From Aureococcus anophagefferens (lineage: Eukaryota > Sar > Pelagophyceae > Pelagomonadales > Pelagomonadaceae): a DNA stretch of 43,903 nt. A program made the position numbers and the translations under genes. The stretch is taken from NCBI RefSeq assembly GCF_000186865.1, contig NW_008705567.1, forward strand, positions 179,447 through 223,349, given 5' to 3'. Of this stretch, positions 1 to 10,341 are shown piece after piece (position 1 is the stretch's first letter; every line of letters begins with the position of its first letter). A model generated the notes under the pieces. That model was not told the DNA's origin. It ran no database searches and saw only the letters and a program-made list of their open reading frames with translations.

Positions 1-2
1 GG

Positions 3-200
3 GGCGCGCGGTCCGGTCGCGGAGGTGAATTTCGAACCCACGCCGGCGGAAGCCGGCCGCCGGCGGTCCAGGGCTGCCTGAAGGCGAAGGTCGTGTTTGA
101 CGATGAGATCGGGACGCGCCTGGTCGAGTTGTTGCCCGACGACCGGCGCTCGGAGCTCGAACCGAAGTTGGCGGTCTTGGTCTTCCTCCTTCAAATTTAG
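3..200 (+). pseudogene. Remnant of a GC-rich coding sequence at the window edge
   Basis: One frame is open from base 3 to a TAG at 198-200. The last ~43 codons read like protein (…VVFDDEIGTRLVELLPDD…) and have strongly G/C third positions, unlike the cellular genes of this window. The frame stops just before repeat R1 begins. I do not recognise the product. It is most likely the end of a mobile-element or foreign gene fragment, but chance openness in GC-rich DNA is possible. Confidence 0.25.
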
Positions 201-204
201 AGAC

Positions 205-535
205 TCTCGGAGATAGAGAGGCTTGTATCTCCCTAGTGGCTCGCTGGTACAGAGCCACCCAATATCCTTTCCCTTCCTTAATACTCTCTAACCCTGTTAT
301 AGTTGCATCCCGCATTGTAATAGACGGAGAGTCTTCCTGGACATAGTGAGGCAGATCCTCTGCCCGTTCGTCCAGTAGCCCCGGCCCCTGTATACTACGG
401 CAGCTGAGGTGACGTGAGGATAACAGAGACGCCGGTGTACCGCCACTGCGTAACCTCGATAGTTCACCCTCACACGGCAGGGCAGCCCCACTAGGCTGCC
501 TCCTCGTGTCGGAGTTTACTATCTCGTTAAAATTT
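205..535 (-). repeat. Dispersed repeat R1, copy 1
   Basis: This is one of four near-identical copies of a ~370-bp element (others at about 4007-4362, 17955-18328 and 38262-38624). It carries a perfect hairpin GTGGCTC…GAGCCAC near 237-259 and a second strong one built on GGCAGCC…GGCTGCC near 478-502. The left end is shorter than in the other copies. A 64-codon frame is open on the minus strand, but it starts with GTG and is conserved only because the DNA is. Flanking DNA on both sides is unrelated to that of the other copies. Confidence 0.85.
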
Positions 536-1370
536 GAGCTCTCCATTGATTGGTGAGGTATCATGATGTGTGATTGAGCCGTTCCACCACGACTTCCAGT
601 ACGGCTCTTTGGTTGGGTTGCACCGCCCGTATTTAGACTTAAATATATAGCCTGGGCTGCTTAGACATCCTCTCTAGATAGCCCCGCAAGATAGCCCCTG
701 GAAGATGGCCGTAGCAGACCTCAGGAAATGGGCCCTAGTGATTGGAATTGCCCAACATATGTATCATGAACGATGCGAGCCATTCGTTAGGTCAGAATTA
801 TTTCGATGTTGGCAATCCGCTCAGGGCCACCAATATCCCAAAAGAAGTTCTAACTTCATTCAGCTAAATGAAGTCTAGGATACAAAGGGCACGATTTGCT
901 TGTGTGGTCAATTCGAAGGACGCATTCCCGTGTCCCTTGACTTAATATCTCGCCATGTAAGTGCGGTTGAACACGTGTAGAAGAACCTCCGAAAGAGCGT
1001 GACGTCATGTGCGTACGTGGGGTCCTCTTCCGTGGCGGTGACGATGATGGCGCGGGCGGGAGTGGCTGAACCGGGGCAGTGTGAAGAGAGCAACAATAGG
1101 GACGAGTAAGCGACAAACGCTTACAGCAAAGTTTACATTTGAGGCAGGGCGGCAGGCACAGGCCATCAAACAATACTGAGCTGAATTTGGCCCTTGTACT
1201 ATATAGTAGAGTTCCAACAATAATTTTGTCGATTGTAGTCTAAAGTCTGGAACCACAGCCCGGGCGCTTCGGAAATTGGGCAGCCAGAGGCGTGTACGCA
1301 CTGGCGAAAGGTCGGCGGTAGAGCCCAAATGCCTAGCGCACATTTGGCCAAACGCAGTCCGCATGCACAG
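536..1370. other. Intergenic stretch without a recognisable gene
   Basis: Only short frames occur on either strand, and none has family motifs or consistent codon bias. It lies between repeat R1 and the 3' end of the glycosyltransferase-sulfotransferase gene, so its right part probably includes that gene's 3' untranslated region. Confidence 0.5.
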
Positions 1371-3939
1371 TCATGTGCGACGAAGGTCACGTAATCTCAA
1401 AGAATCAAGCTGTCTCTCAAATAGGGAAAGCGCCGCGCGGTATAGTTCAATGTCGAGCTTGACCGCCTCATTGATGCGTCTGAGTACCGACAAATCCAGC
1501 GAGGATGTGGAAGTGTTTTGATTATGAGTGTGGACGGAACCGGCAGTGCGCTGCGGCATCAGCTTTCCGGTCAGGGCAAAGGAAAAGAGGGCCATGGACT
1601 CCTCAAATCTCTCGGTAATACCGATGACAGCAAACCATTCCTCGAGATGCTCGATGATGAATTGGAGATCAGCTGCATTGGCAGCTCCTTCGCGACCACG
1701 CCGTGTCTCAAGCGGGTTAATGCGCAACTCTCGATTCCTTTGTCGCCAAGGTATGTAGATTTTCGTGTCAGCGTGGTGCCAGTCTTCTGAGGTGAGCCGT
1801 AGGAAGTGTTCCAGCATGAAACTGCCCTTTTCCTCAGCCCATTGGGCCACGTCTAGCGTGCGCATGTACGCTGCTCCACGCTGTCCTGTGCAGCATTGAT
1901 CTTCGAAGTCAACGGCGTGACAATACTTGTGCTCTGATACAATTCTTGCCGCGGGCTCTCGAAGAACCTACGAATGCCCCTTGACAAGAAAGCAATGGAA
2001 CTGCGGGGATGAACTCTGGAGACGAGCGACATAGTATGCACAGGGAGCTTTGGAGTGGCTACTACAGGCACCAAACGCAAATGCGCCGTATAGCACAAGG
2101 TGGACTTTCTTTAATTTCTTATTCAGGTCCCATTCGCGCCGCGTGTCAATGTGTAGAGATTGGGTTTTGGATCCTTTCAGCTGCTTGCTGCGATGCTCCT
2201 TGAGGAAACCCTTGACAAAGAGCTCCTTAACAGAGTTGCCGGCGGCCTTGGGAATGTGGAGGAATACGGTAGGGGATTGCCAATAGACGATATCATCAGG
2301 AGGAGTCGTGACACGCCAAGACCGGTTGACAAAAATACTCGACGACAACGCTCCACTCACGACATTACCGACGGTTTGAGGGCGCGCATGATTGTCGTTA
2401 GGCCGGTGCAAAGGGTCATACCGACGGTCAAAGTCAGCATCAACAGCGCGAATAGTACGGTCGCCGTAGAAGTTTGGCAGACCTACTGGTCCCTCAGCGG
2501 TTTGAATTGAGAGTTCATGGGAGTGGAGGATCACACAATTACGGCCGGCACCAAACTTAGCTGCTAAGTTGTCACTTGGCTCTCGAAAACCATCGCAGAC
2601 CAAGGGAATCGCAAGCTTGGTACGCCTGTTCCGCCCACGGCAATTTGCAGAGGCAGGAAGCTCACGATAGCCGACAGCTGAGCGAAATAGCGAAACCCTA
2701 AAGGCCGGTTGGTCCATCAGACGTGAACTATGCCGTGCAAGCACATGATATGCAATATTCCAGTTCGCTAGTAGCCGCTTTGTAGCAGACGAGTTCCGCA
2801 CGACCTACAGTCGCACTCGTGTGTCAATCCAATTTTCTCATTCCTTGTTAATTCACACCCCGTCACACGAAATACCGAACTAATACTGCAGCGCAACTCA
2901 CGATTACGCCTGTGTTGGCCTCGGGAAAGTCTGCGGGCACGGCGAAGATCTTAGATATGACCTCGTGGCCATGCGTGTGGCCTTTTGGGACAGGAACAAA
3001 AGCAACATGTGAGGGCTGGGTATCGGGAGTCTTCCGCGGGGCATCAAGTGCCTCAAACATGCGGCCGAGCGGTGCACAGACAACAGTATCTGTGTCTAGA
3101 AACAAGATCGTGTGGTAGAGTTGAAGCCCGAGCATGAAAGTTCGTACCTTTAAGATCCGGAGGCGTTTGAGGATCATCGAAGACTTGCTCAAACGTTCAT
3201 CATGCCAGCTGTCTAGCACATCAGGAATCTCAGTATTGACACACTCCCCTGGCGCTCCTTCGCATTTTTTTTTCCGGAATCCTTCGAACTCGTGCATCTC
3301 ATCGAAGCGCAACTGTGCAGATTTCCGTCCGACGTCGACCACGCAGTCGAAAACGTTCGATGACCATCGTGTCGCTCGCATCTTACCGTTGGAGTCAGTC
3401 ACGAGTAGGGAACCGATCTCGTTTGCGCTATTTGTGAGGCGCACAGAGCGCGCTGATTTGAAAGCTTTTTGAAGCGAGGTCGACCCCACTGCCACGTAAA
3501 CAACACCTCGTCGTTGCGGGGCCGAAGCCCGCAAAGATAAATCGTTCGCCGCAATCACCTGTCGCGCACGAGTATCTCACCTAGCTGCGGTGCACTCTTA
3601 AGATGCAACGCAGAGGACGCTGGAGAGGGCTGAGTGTATCCATTTTGTGGACAGGTAACTTTCAGGGGGTGGTCTTGGCTTACTACTCGATCTATGGGTT
3701 CGATCCTCACTGCCCGCATCGTAGCGCCTCGAGCGTCTAGTACTACTGCGGCTATTCCCAAATTTATCGTGCGAAGCGTTCGTCAGCTGTAACAGAGCAA
3801 AATCGTGAAGCACAAGACGTGCCAGGGTCCAGCTAAGTAGTGCCCTCAATCTAAATTGCACCATTGCGAAGTCCTTAAAACTTGAGCTAGTACACGACCA
3901 TAGGCGGAAATTAGACCCACCTCTCACTCGATGATACAT
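1371..3939 (-). CDS. Glycosyltransferase-sulfotransferase fusion protein
   Basis: Predicted exons are 3939-3619, 3558-2902, 2804-2031 and 1967-1371, about 782 aa. All three introns (60, 97 and 63 nt) are GT-AG and in phase 0. The N-terminal half resembles DxD nucleotide-sugar transferases of the GT8-like fold: FLDTDTVV near residue 262, then EANTGVI, DQPAFR and a late CVILHSH motif. The C-terminal half is a PAPS-dependent sulfotransferase: HIPKAAGNS (5'-phosphosulfate loop, near residue 509), LREPAARIVSEHKYC (3'-phosphate site, near 586) and the family-typical IGITERFEES. The end of the first domain and the start of the second share one uninterrupted frame (2804-2031), which supports a real fusion. 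The first exon encodes a hydrophobic stretch that could be a Golgi signal anchor; exon 1 and the start are the least certain parts. Likely role: sulfated glycan synthesis in the secretory pathway (inference). Confidence 0.75.
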
Positions 3940-4006
3940 GGATGACGAGATTGGTCTACTATTGTAGTATACTCACTAATTCGTTTCCGTCCACTTGGCC
4001 TACATG

Positions 4007-4362
4007 GATCTTCATTATTGGCTTACGATCCAGGGGGAGTAGAGAGATAGAGAGTTTTGTATCTCCCTAGTGGCTCGCTGGTACAGAGCCACTCAATATC
4101 CTTCCCCTCCTTAATACTTTCTAACCCTGCTATAGTTGCTTCCCGCACTGTAATAGACGGAGAGTCTTCCTGGACCTAGTGAGGCAGATCCTCTGCCCGT
4201 TCGTCCAGTAGCCCCGGCCCCCGTATACTACGGCAGCTGAGGTGACGTGAGGATAACAGAGACGCCGGTGTACCGCCACTGCGTAACCTCGATAGTTCAC
4301 CCTCACACGGCAGGGCAGCTTCACCAGGCTGCCTCCCCGTGTCGGAGTTTACTATCTCGTTA
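4007..4362 (-). repeat. Dispersed repeat R1, copy 2
   Basis: This copy is full-length, from GGATCTTCATTATTGGC to CTATCTCGTTA. It is preceded directly by a 20-bp piece of the R2 element's left end (TTTCCGTCCACTTGGCC, about 3984-4000). The same hairpins are present as in copy 1, with slightly changed loops (GGCAGCT/AGGCTGCC). Confidence 0.85.
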
Positions 4363-5353
4363 GGTCCCAAGAACGGAATTCCGCCAGCCCCGGTTCTATG
4401 TAGCAAACTGTCCCACTCTCTGGTGGCCTGAACTGAAACCCGCCCTCGTTAATGAGGGGGGGGACTCGACGGTCCTCCGTCCCCCCGGGTGAGATTATTA
4501 ATCTCTGGAGCAGATTGCCATCTCCATGTGTTATCAAGTCCTGGATGGTGTTGCCCCCCGGAGGGCTGGGGCCCCGGGCCGGTCTTTAGACTGACTACCG
4601 AGCTTGGCGCCCTCGGACGCCCTCGCTGGTGGCTAAAAGAAGACTGGGCTAGCAAGCGCCAGGTCCAAGGGGGGTCAAGCGCAATAAAACAGGACCATAG
4701 ATAAGAGGGCGACTAGCAGTGGCCATGGCTGTACTTGTGTTGTCCTGCGGCGTTGTCCCGGTTTTAGTCGCCCATAGTTACACATCGCTGCATATTGGTG
4801 GAGTGTGGCGGCTCAGGACCTGGTCAGAAGTGTACGCGGACGCATCTATTTCAACGCTTCGGGATCTGGTGTCGCACGCTTTGGGATCTAGTCTCGAATT
4901 TGGCTAGTCCTCCTCACGAACCGACTATCAGGTGTCATTGGACGAAGTAGTATCTCACTCGTGGCCTCGAAGCGGTGCTTAAGTTGCGCTCCTTGTAAAA
5001 ACAATGCAGTGGGCAGTGGACGCACGTCCTGGGACGGCGACGTGGTCGTCGCAGGGTTTCGTGCTGAGCACGGTGCACCCGCGAAGTGCGAGGTGGCGAT
5101 TAGCTTCATGAAGTGGCAGGAAATGGAGCTGCATGCCGGGCTCTTCGATTGCTCGCCTAGAATCCAAAGTCAATTCATGACGCAAGCAGACTCCAGGGTA
5201 CAGATTCATTTCCGATGACACGGCTGATTTGACGAAGGGTTGCAATCGGCGTCGACATAGGGGGATGGAGTGTAGCCTGGTCGTGCAGTGGCTCTGCGAT
5301 TATCAGGGGCTGGATTTGGTCTCTCACACCACTCTCTTGAGGTTTTAAGTTGC
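4363..5353. other. Intergenic stretch with two doubtful short ORFs
   Basis: The plus strand has ATG frames at 4725-4907 (hydrophobic, signal-peptide-like start AVLVLSCGVVPVLVA) and a frame at 4961-5218. Neither has a recognisable motif, and I could not join them convincingly by an intron in the size range seen elsewhere. They may be exons of an unknown small secreted protein or may be noise. Confidence 0.25.
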
Positions 5354-6385
5354 TTAGATCAACATACGCATATGCCGGAAGGGACCCGTAAGTAGCTGCA
5401 CGAAGCCAAATCCACCAAAGGCCAACACATCACACAGGTGTTCCAAGGCTGCAACTTGTAACTGAGGAATCATGTGTTGCAATGAGAGGAGTGAGAGAAC
5501 GAGATCGGCCCGCGCGGCGCCAAGAATGCCGATTAGCTCTTGCCCGACCTGAAGAATAAAATCACATAGAGAGCAGCGCGTGCGTGTGGCGCAGACGGTG
5601 GCATAATTGGTCGGTATAAGAAGAACGCGTCGAGCCTCCTTGGGGTATTGCAGATCAAGCGTCCTTCTTGTAACCTGCAACACTCGGCTGTGAACAAGGT
5701 GTCGATATTGGCCACACCTCAAGATGGCGTGCGGAGTGATCTACACAAAAGACCTGCAGAAATTACTCAAAGCTTGTATTACAAGCTTCTCTGCGTAGGA
5801 CCGACTTGGAGCGCTTTGCGAGCGCTCTGGAGAGGCGACCAACGCCGCATCCAAAATCCACCACAACCTGATGTCTGCGAGCTATGTCTATATGCCCCAA
5901 TGCAACAACGCTGCCAGCAGTGCATCGATAGTACCCCCACCACTCCACTTCAGGGTACCGCTATTTAATACTGTCGCAACTTCTCTCGACATCATGCCAT
6001 CGAGGTGTGCCAGCGCGTCTAGGACTGCAGCCTCACCGCTTTTATAAAAGACAGTCATCGCAGTATGACCTGGAACATTCATCATAAAAGGATATCCAAG
6101 CCAAACTATAGCATACTGAGATTGCGCCTGTCGAATTGATCAGCGGAAAGTACGGACCACCAGGGGCGCGCCCTGCCAAGATCCTCCCAGACTGATCGTT
6201 GAGAGCCCGTCACCGCCTATTTCATCTAGATTTCTCAGATACTTATCGTTGGCTCGCGCCTCAAGGTCAGTCATCGTATATTCTTGCAACTGGCAGCCCT
6301 CAATGCGCATCGTATAAATTCGTTCGTGCGCCAGCGCTACGCAAAACACGACATACAAGAATTTATGGTGGGTCCAGACGATCAT
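5354..6385 (-). CDS. Class I SAM-dependent methyltransferase
   Basis: Predicted exons are 6385-6158, 6115-5935, 5887-5802, 5753-5682 and 5548-5354. The first three introns are 42, 47 and 48 nt and restore the frame exactly; the fourth (~133 nt) is uncertain. The core motifs are VVVDFGCGVGRLSRALAK (motif I, SAM binding), VFCVDHSARHLE (motif II, created only by splicing) and ADLVLSLLSLQHMIPQLQ followed by FGGFGFVQL (motifs IV-V). These are typical of small-molecule and sugar methyltransferases of the Methyltransf_11/25 type. The N-terminal ~120 residues are unfamiliar and begin with a short hydrophobic segment (FLYVVFCVALA). The substrate is unknown. It shares strand with the glycosyltransferase-sulfotransferase gene 1.4 kb away, so glycan O-methylation is possible but unproven. 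Confidence 0.65.
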
Positions 6386-6431
6386 GTCGAATGCGCGGAT
6401 ATGGAGAAGACTCACGGCTGAGGTTGACAAG

Positions 6432-6802
6432 CGTTTCCGTCCACTTGGCCTTTCGTATCTCCCACTAGCCTGAGCTAAAGGAAGCAAGTAAGATCCTCCC
6501 TCGAGGGGAGGTTGAGCTCAGTTTCAATTAAAGATGCCAGAATGAAGGCCGACGGACCGCGCTTGGATGGCGCAGCCACCTCAGCGGGGATGGAGGAGGG
6601 TAGGGCAGGGCGGGTGCTTCATTTGTGCCGAAGGAGGGTGGTGGGCGGGCCAAAAAATATAAGCCGCGCCACCCCGGACCCCGGGGAAGCGGCGAGCTGG
6701 GAGAGGACCACCACAACCAGCAGTTTTATTTAGCTGGATGATGATAGGTCTAAACTCACTAACTCGTTACCGGAAACATATTGTACTGCCGTAAATGCAA
6801 TT
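6432..6802 (+). mobile_element. R2/R3 element, copy A
   Basis: The left end (R2, 6432-6584) starts TTTCCGTCCACTTGGCC and contains the hairpin CTCCCTCGAGGGGAG. The right end (R3, about 6652-6802) finishes TGCCGTAAATGCAATTT. About 65 bp between them is unique. The same left and right ends recur in the same order at 37288-36508 (minus strand) and 25358-25726. I infer a non-autonomous element with conserved ends and a variable middle. No protein is encoded. Confidence 0.6.
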
Positions 6803-6955
6803 TCCGTCCACTTGGCCTTTCGTATCTCCCACTAGCCTGAGCTAAAGGAAGCAAGTAAGATCCTCCCTCGAGGGGGGGTTGAGCTCAGTTTCAATTAAAG
6901 ATGCCAGAATGAAGGCCGACGGACCGCGCTTGGATGGCGCAGCCACCTCAGCCAT
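6799..6955 (+). repeat. R2 left end, copy B, head-to-tail with copy A
   Basis: A second R2 left end begins exactly where the R3 right end of copy A stops (…GTAAATGCAATTTCCGTCCACTTGG…). It is almost identical to copy A for ~150 bp, up to GCGCAGCCACCTCAGC. No R3 right end was found downstream, so the element appears truncated. Confidence 0.75.
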
Positions 6956-6973
6956 ACTCCTGCAACATAATGA

Positions 6974-7105
6974 GGGCTCAGAGAGGTTCCCCCAACGTCC
7001 CCCCAGCCGGAGCCCGACGGCAGCTCCCGGTCGTGGCCCGCCGCCACGCCCGACTCGCTGCGGGGGAGCAGAGAGGTTCCCCCAACGTCCCCCCAGCCGG
7101 GGAGT
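6974..7105 (+). repeat. Short direct repeat AGAGAGGTTCCCCCAACGTC
   Basis: A ~34-bp unit (AGAGAGGTTCCCCCAACG, continuing CCCCCCAGCCGG) occurs twice, at about 6978-7011 and 7070-7103. The 58 bp between them are GC-rich. It lies inside the unmatched interior that follows R2 copy B. Confidence 0.75.
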
Positions 7106-7557
7106 TTCACCTGACTTGCAGTCAGGCATTTTCGCGCTACAGAGAGCGCTTAGCGCATAGGAGATGGTAGCATTTCCCAGCCACCTAGGAGGCGGTTCAC
7201 TGGGGCTGCTTCAGCAACGCCGGCCGCAAGAGCATAAGGAGCGAGTATCGACTGGGCTGCAATAATAAACAGTAGCTCATTCTCTCTATCTCCTTTGGGC
7301 GCTACTTTCCTGGCTAATCGAAGATTACCTGTACTGGGAGATACGAAAAGCGAAGTTGAAGGAAACGTCTTGTTACTCGATTTGTAGATTCTACCCGCAG
7401 CGATGGCGTCCCAGGGGAGGGACGGCAAGAACACCGCCCTCAACGAAAAGCGGGGTCGGCACGGCCATCGTGGCGCCCTGCAGCATTCGACTCGCTCCGT
7501 GACCCTTGGTACTCTTGATCCACTTTCGCTTCGCTTATTGAGGGAATCACAGGGGAG
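7106..7557. other. Intergenic stretch, probable 5' flank of the membrane-protein gene
   Basis: No coding frame with a recognisable product was found. The last 30 bases stay open in the frame of the downstream gene, so an additional 5' exon is possible. Confidence 0.35.
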
Positions 7558-8498
7558 ATGATTCACGAGATCCGAGCAGAGGGTGATAATGTTTGTAACA
7601 TGCCAGGCCGAATCCGAGCGATGGCCGATGATCAACTTGCAATCTATGTTCGATTGATTAATGTCTACACGCATCATTGTTGAATTCCGTATCCCGTCAG
7701 GTTAGTTTCTTGGAAAATCGACGCATTGACAAAGAAGTCCCAGTTGCGATTAGGACGGGCATCGGAGAGATATTGAAGGAAGCACACCAACATATGCGCG
7801 AGAAGCGACTGGCACACGACGGGTTCCAAGAACTACAAGAGGTTTACGCGCGCCGTATCGCCAAAGAAAAAGAGGAAGCAGTGCGAAATGCCAAGGAACT
7901 AGCAGATGTAATAGCCTCTGTGAGAGTCTATTGCGAAAAGAAGGCAACCGCCGAAGTCGAAGACCGAGAGGCTCTGAGCCGTAAGACGTACAGGAAGAAT
8001 GTGCCCAAGAAAAAGAGGCGCGCAAGACGCCGACGAGACAGACTGATGCGTTACGCTGTCATCCTTGCTGCTATCGGTATACTCGAGCAAATAATCGTGT
8101 ACTCATCCAAGACGGGTGGGGCAAGTGATGGGCTCCTTGCCATGGCACTCCTTTTTTACTTCGTTTCCATTTGCCTTGTATTGTACGCGCATTACTACGT
8201 CGGACCGCGGTCCATTGGACCATGGCGCCCGACAGACCCCACGGTTCTACATGATAACGTACATCTCCGTGCCAGTGACCTTCTTGCTAAATGGGAAAAT
8301 GATCAGAAGCAGAAGCGAGAAGAGATGAAGCAGCAAAAGCGAGATAAGCGCCTCGAACGAAGATTGGCCCACGAGGCAGAGATTAAGGCTGACGCTGAGA
8401 AGCGCAAAGCGGACAAGATACGGGCAGACAACGCGCGTCGGCGTTTTGCAAAGCCCCCTTGCGATACAAGCGACCACGGGCAGAGGCTGGGGCTTTAG
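7558..8498 (+). CDS. Unknown two-helix membrane protein with charged coiled-coil arms
   Basis: Predicted exons are 7558-7662 and 7701-8498 around a 38-nt GT-AG intron, giving about 300 aa. The ATG at 7558 is the first in the extended frame; an upstream exon cannot be excluded. After a charged, helical N-terminal half comes a basic run (KKKRRARRRRDRL), then two hydrophobic helices (YAVILAAIGILEQIIVY and LLAMALLFYFVSICLVLYAHYY). A long lysine/arginine/glutamate-rich helix at the C-terminus is likely coiled coil. The basic run before the first helix suggests both arms are cytosolic. I do not recognise the family. It is flanked by repeats on the left and an unassigned stretch on the right. Confidence 0.65.
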
Positions 8499-9856
8499 TG
8501 CAAGGGCCCTCGTTTTGTGCTTGGTCGCGCCCGCTGGTTGTTCTCGCTTGGCTTTGGAACGTCCAAGTTGAAGGACCGTAGATAGCGGGTAGGCTGGTAG
8601 TGGCTGTGCTAAACCTAGATACTGAGTTCCCCTGCGACGAGGGGCTGCGGGCAAAAATGGGGCTGCGGGCAAAAATGCAACACGCGGTCCCTGAGGCGGC
8701 GCCGAGACGCCGAGGTACCTCGCCCCCTCGCCCGATGAACTCAGAAACGTTGGATTCGTGGTGTATTACATGTAGGTCATCTAGAATGTGGCCAATTAGC
8801 GCTGATGTAACCTTGTTTCTGCCAAGGTAACAAATAATCATCCGGAGTCCGATGAGTCATGATGAGCAGCCAATATCCTAACTAGGATTACATGCCCTCT
8901 TGATACTCCCCTCCCTCAGGAAGTTCCCTGTCTTCGTACATTATAGTAATCTCGCTGACAGCGTGTCTGTGCGGTACCGTGCCCAAGTCTACGAGAGTAG
9001 CCTCCTTCTAAAGCCACACCGTGTGACAACTGGTGGAGATAAAACAACACCAGCGACATGGAAATAAGACTCCGCGACGACGCTGCGCAAGGGTGCAGGG
9101 CCGGCGACACGCGCCTTGGCGGTCCGCTCGTCGCGGCTCGATGCGCGCGTGCGCCCGTTTCAGCGCCTACTCCGGCCCTCGCCGCGCAGCAGACACGAGG
9201 ACGCGAGCATTTTGCCGCGGCGTCGCGCGGTCCCGCGGTCCCGCGCGCGCGCGTTGTGGCGATTGGCGAGCGGCAACTTGAATAACTAACGAAAAGGAGG
9301 TCCCTGATTGGTCGGGAGGTGGGTGGGTGGGTGCCGGGCGAGCGACCGAGGAGCCCGTCATGACGTGCCAGGAGTTTATCCCGGCCTTCCCTCACATTTT
9401 GGCATCGAGGGGGTGTTATCCAGGGGGGCTAGAGGGGTACCTAGACGAGCCGACAGTGCCAAAAACAAACCCTTGAAACGAAAGGCCTGGGGGTTTGTAT
9501 CTTGAAGTTCATCACAAAAAGTTGCCAAGCTCAACATACAAGTTGAAGTTAGGGGGTCGTAAACCGCTTGAAAGTGGGGTCATTTCGCCGAGACTGGCGT
9601 TGTGAGTGCGGTACCTTCGTACATTTTGAGACACTCGGGCGTGAGGATCGTTTTTCGCGAAAAGTTGACTTTCAGCCCGCGCTAGACCCGCGTGCGCGCG
9701 CGCGCGCGGCAAATTCTCAGGAGGTGTAGTACACGTCCCGCCCGCCGCCGGCGGGAAACAATAAATAATTATTATTTATTTAATTCGAGTGGGCCGGCCT
9801 AGGCGTACGTTGTTTTTGGCACTGCGAGCCGAGCTAGCTGACAGCTAGGCTGGCAG
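8499..9856. other. GC-rich intergenic stretch with low-complexity sequence
   Basis: No supported gene. A tandem 18-bp duplication GGGGCTGCGGGCAAAAAT lies at 8641-8676. Highly GC-rich frames at 9033-9395 are open on both strands, which is expected from composition. A GC-dinucleotide run sits near 9691-9710, and a palindromic AATAAATAATTATTATTTATT sits near 9761-9781, just downstream of the broken ORF on the minus strand. Confidence 0.4.
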
Positions 9857-10239
9857 CTAGCCGCCGTAGCGTAGGTTGGCCTTGTTCTTCCAGTTGACGT
9901 AGGCCTGGAGCTGCTCGCAGACGTCGTGGTGGAGCGACGCGAAGTCGGGCGTGAAATTCTCGTCGAGGACGTCGGCCTTGTGCGACGACCCGAAAATGAT
10001 TTGCACGAGGTCCATCATGGCATGCAGCACTCGGGCCCGAGCCCCCCGACCGAGTAGGCCAGGGCCTGGCGCGCCTCGAAGGACCAGGCCTCGTGCAGCC
10101 CTCCGGCCGGCTCGAGAGCCGCCGTCGTCATCACCGCCTCCGCCGCCGTAGGCCTCGCCGTCGCCGTCGCGTTCGCCTCGCCGCCGTCTCGCCGCAGTTG
10201 CAGCTGTCCAGGTGGCCGCCCCACATTTTGGCGGCCCAC
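9857..10239 (-). pseudogene. Frameshifted GC3-rich ORF of unknown origin
   Basis: Two minus-strand frames with almost exclusively G/C third positions abut. The first runs to about 10015 (…EAWSFEARQALAYSVGG…). The second runs from about 10020 to a TAG at 9857 (…MMDLVQIIFGSSHKADV…LHHDVCEQLQAYVNWKN…). The codon bias changes frame at the junction near 10015-10020, which points to a single frameshift in an older gene rather than two genes. Third-position bias is much stronger than in the flanking AMPK gamma gene, which suggests a transposon or transferred origin. I do not recognise the protein. Confidence 0.4.
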
Positions 10240-10341
10240 GCTGAGGGGCCATCGGGCGCCCGTGAAGCTTTACCGGATCCGTAAAGCTCGACCGTGGGCG
10301 AGGTGGAAACACGGCCTCAGAGGGAATCGTGTGAGGCGAAT

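Noticed and set aside
297..491. Conserved 64-codon ORF inside all four R1 copies as a protein gene
   Set aside because: It starts with GTG in every copy, and the copies are so alike at DNA level that the open frame gives no evidence of selection; hairpins explain the conservation better.
1518..2510. Plus-strand ORFs opposite the sulfotransferase
   Set aside because: They are antisense shadows of a minus-strand frame that carries clear sulfotransferase motifs.
3655..3725. tRNA-like T-arm string GGGTTCGATCC
   Set aside because: No matching acceptor, D or anticodon stems could be folded around it, and it lies in a predicted coding exon.
9033..9395. Overlapping GC-rich ORFs on both strands
   Set aside because: They are low-complexity, without motifs, and equally open on both strands.
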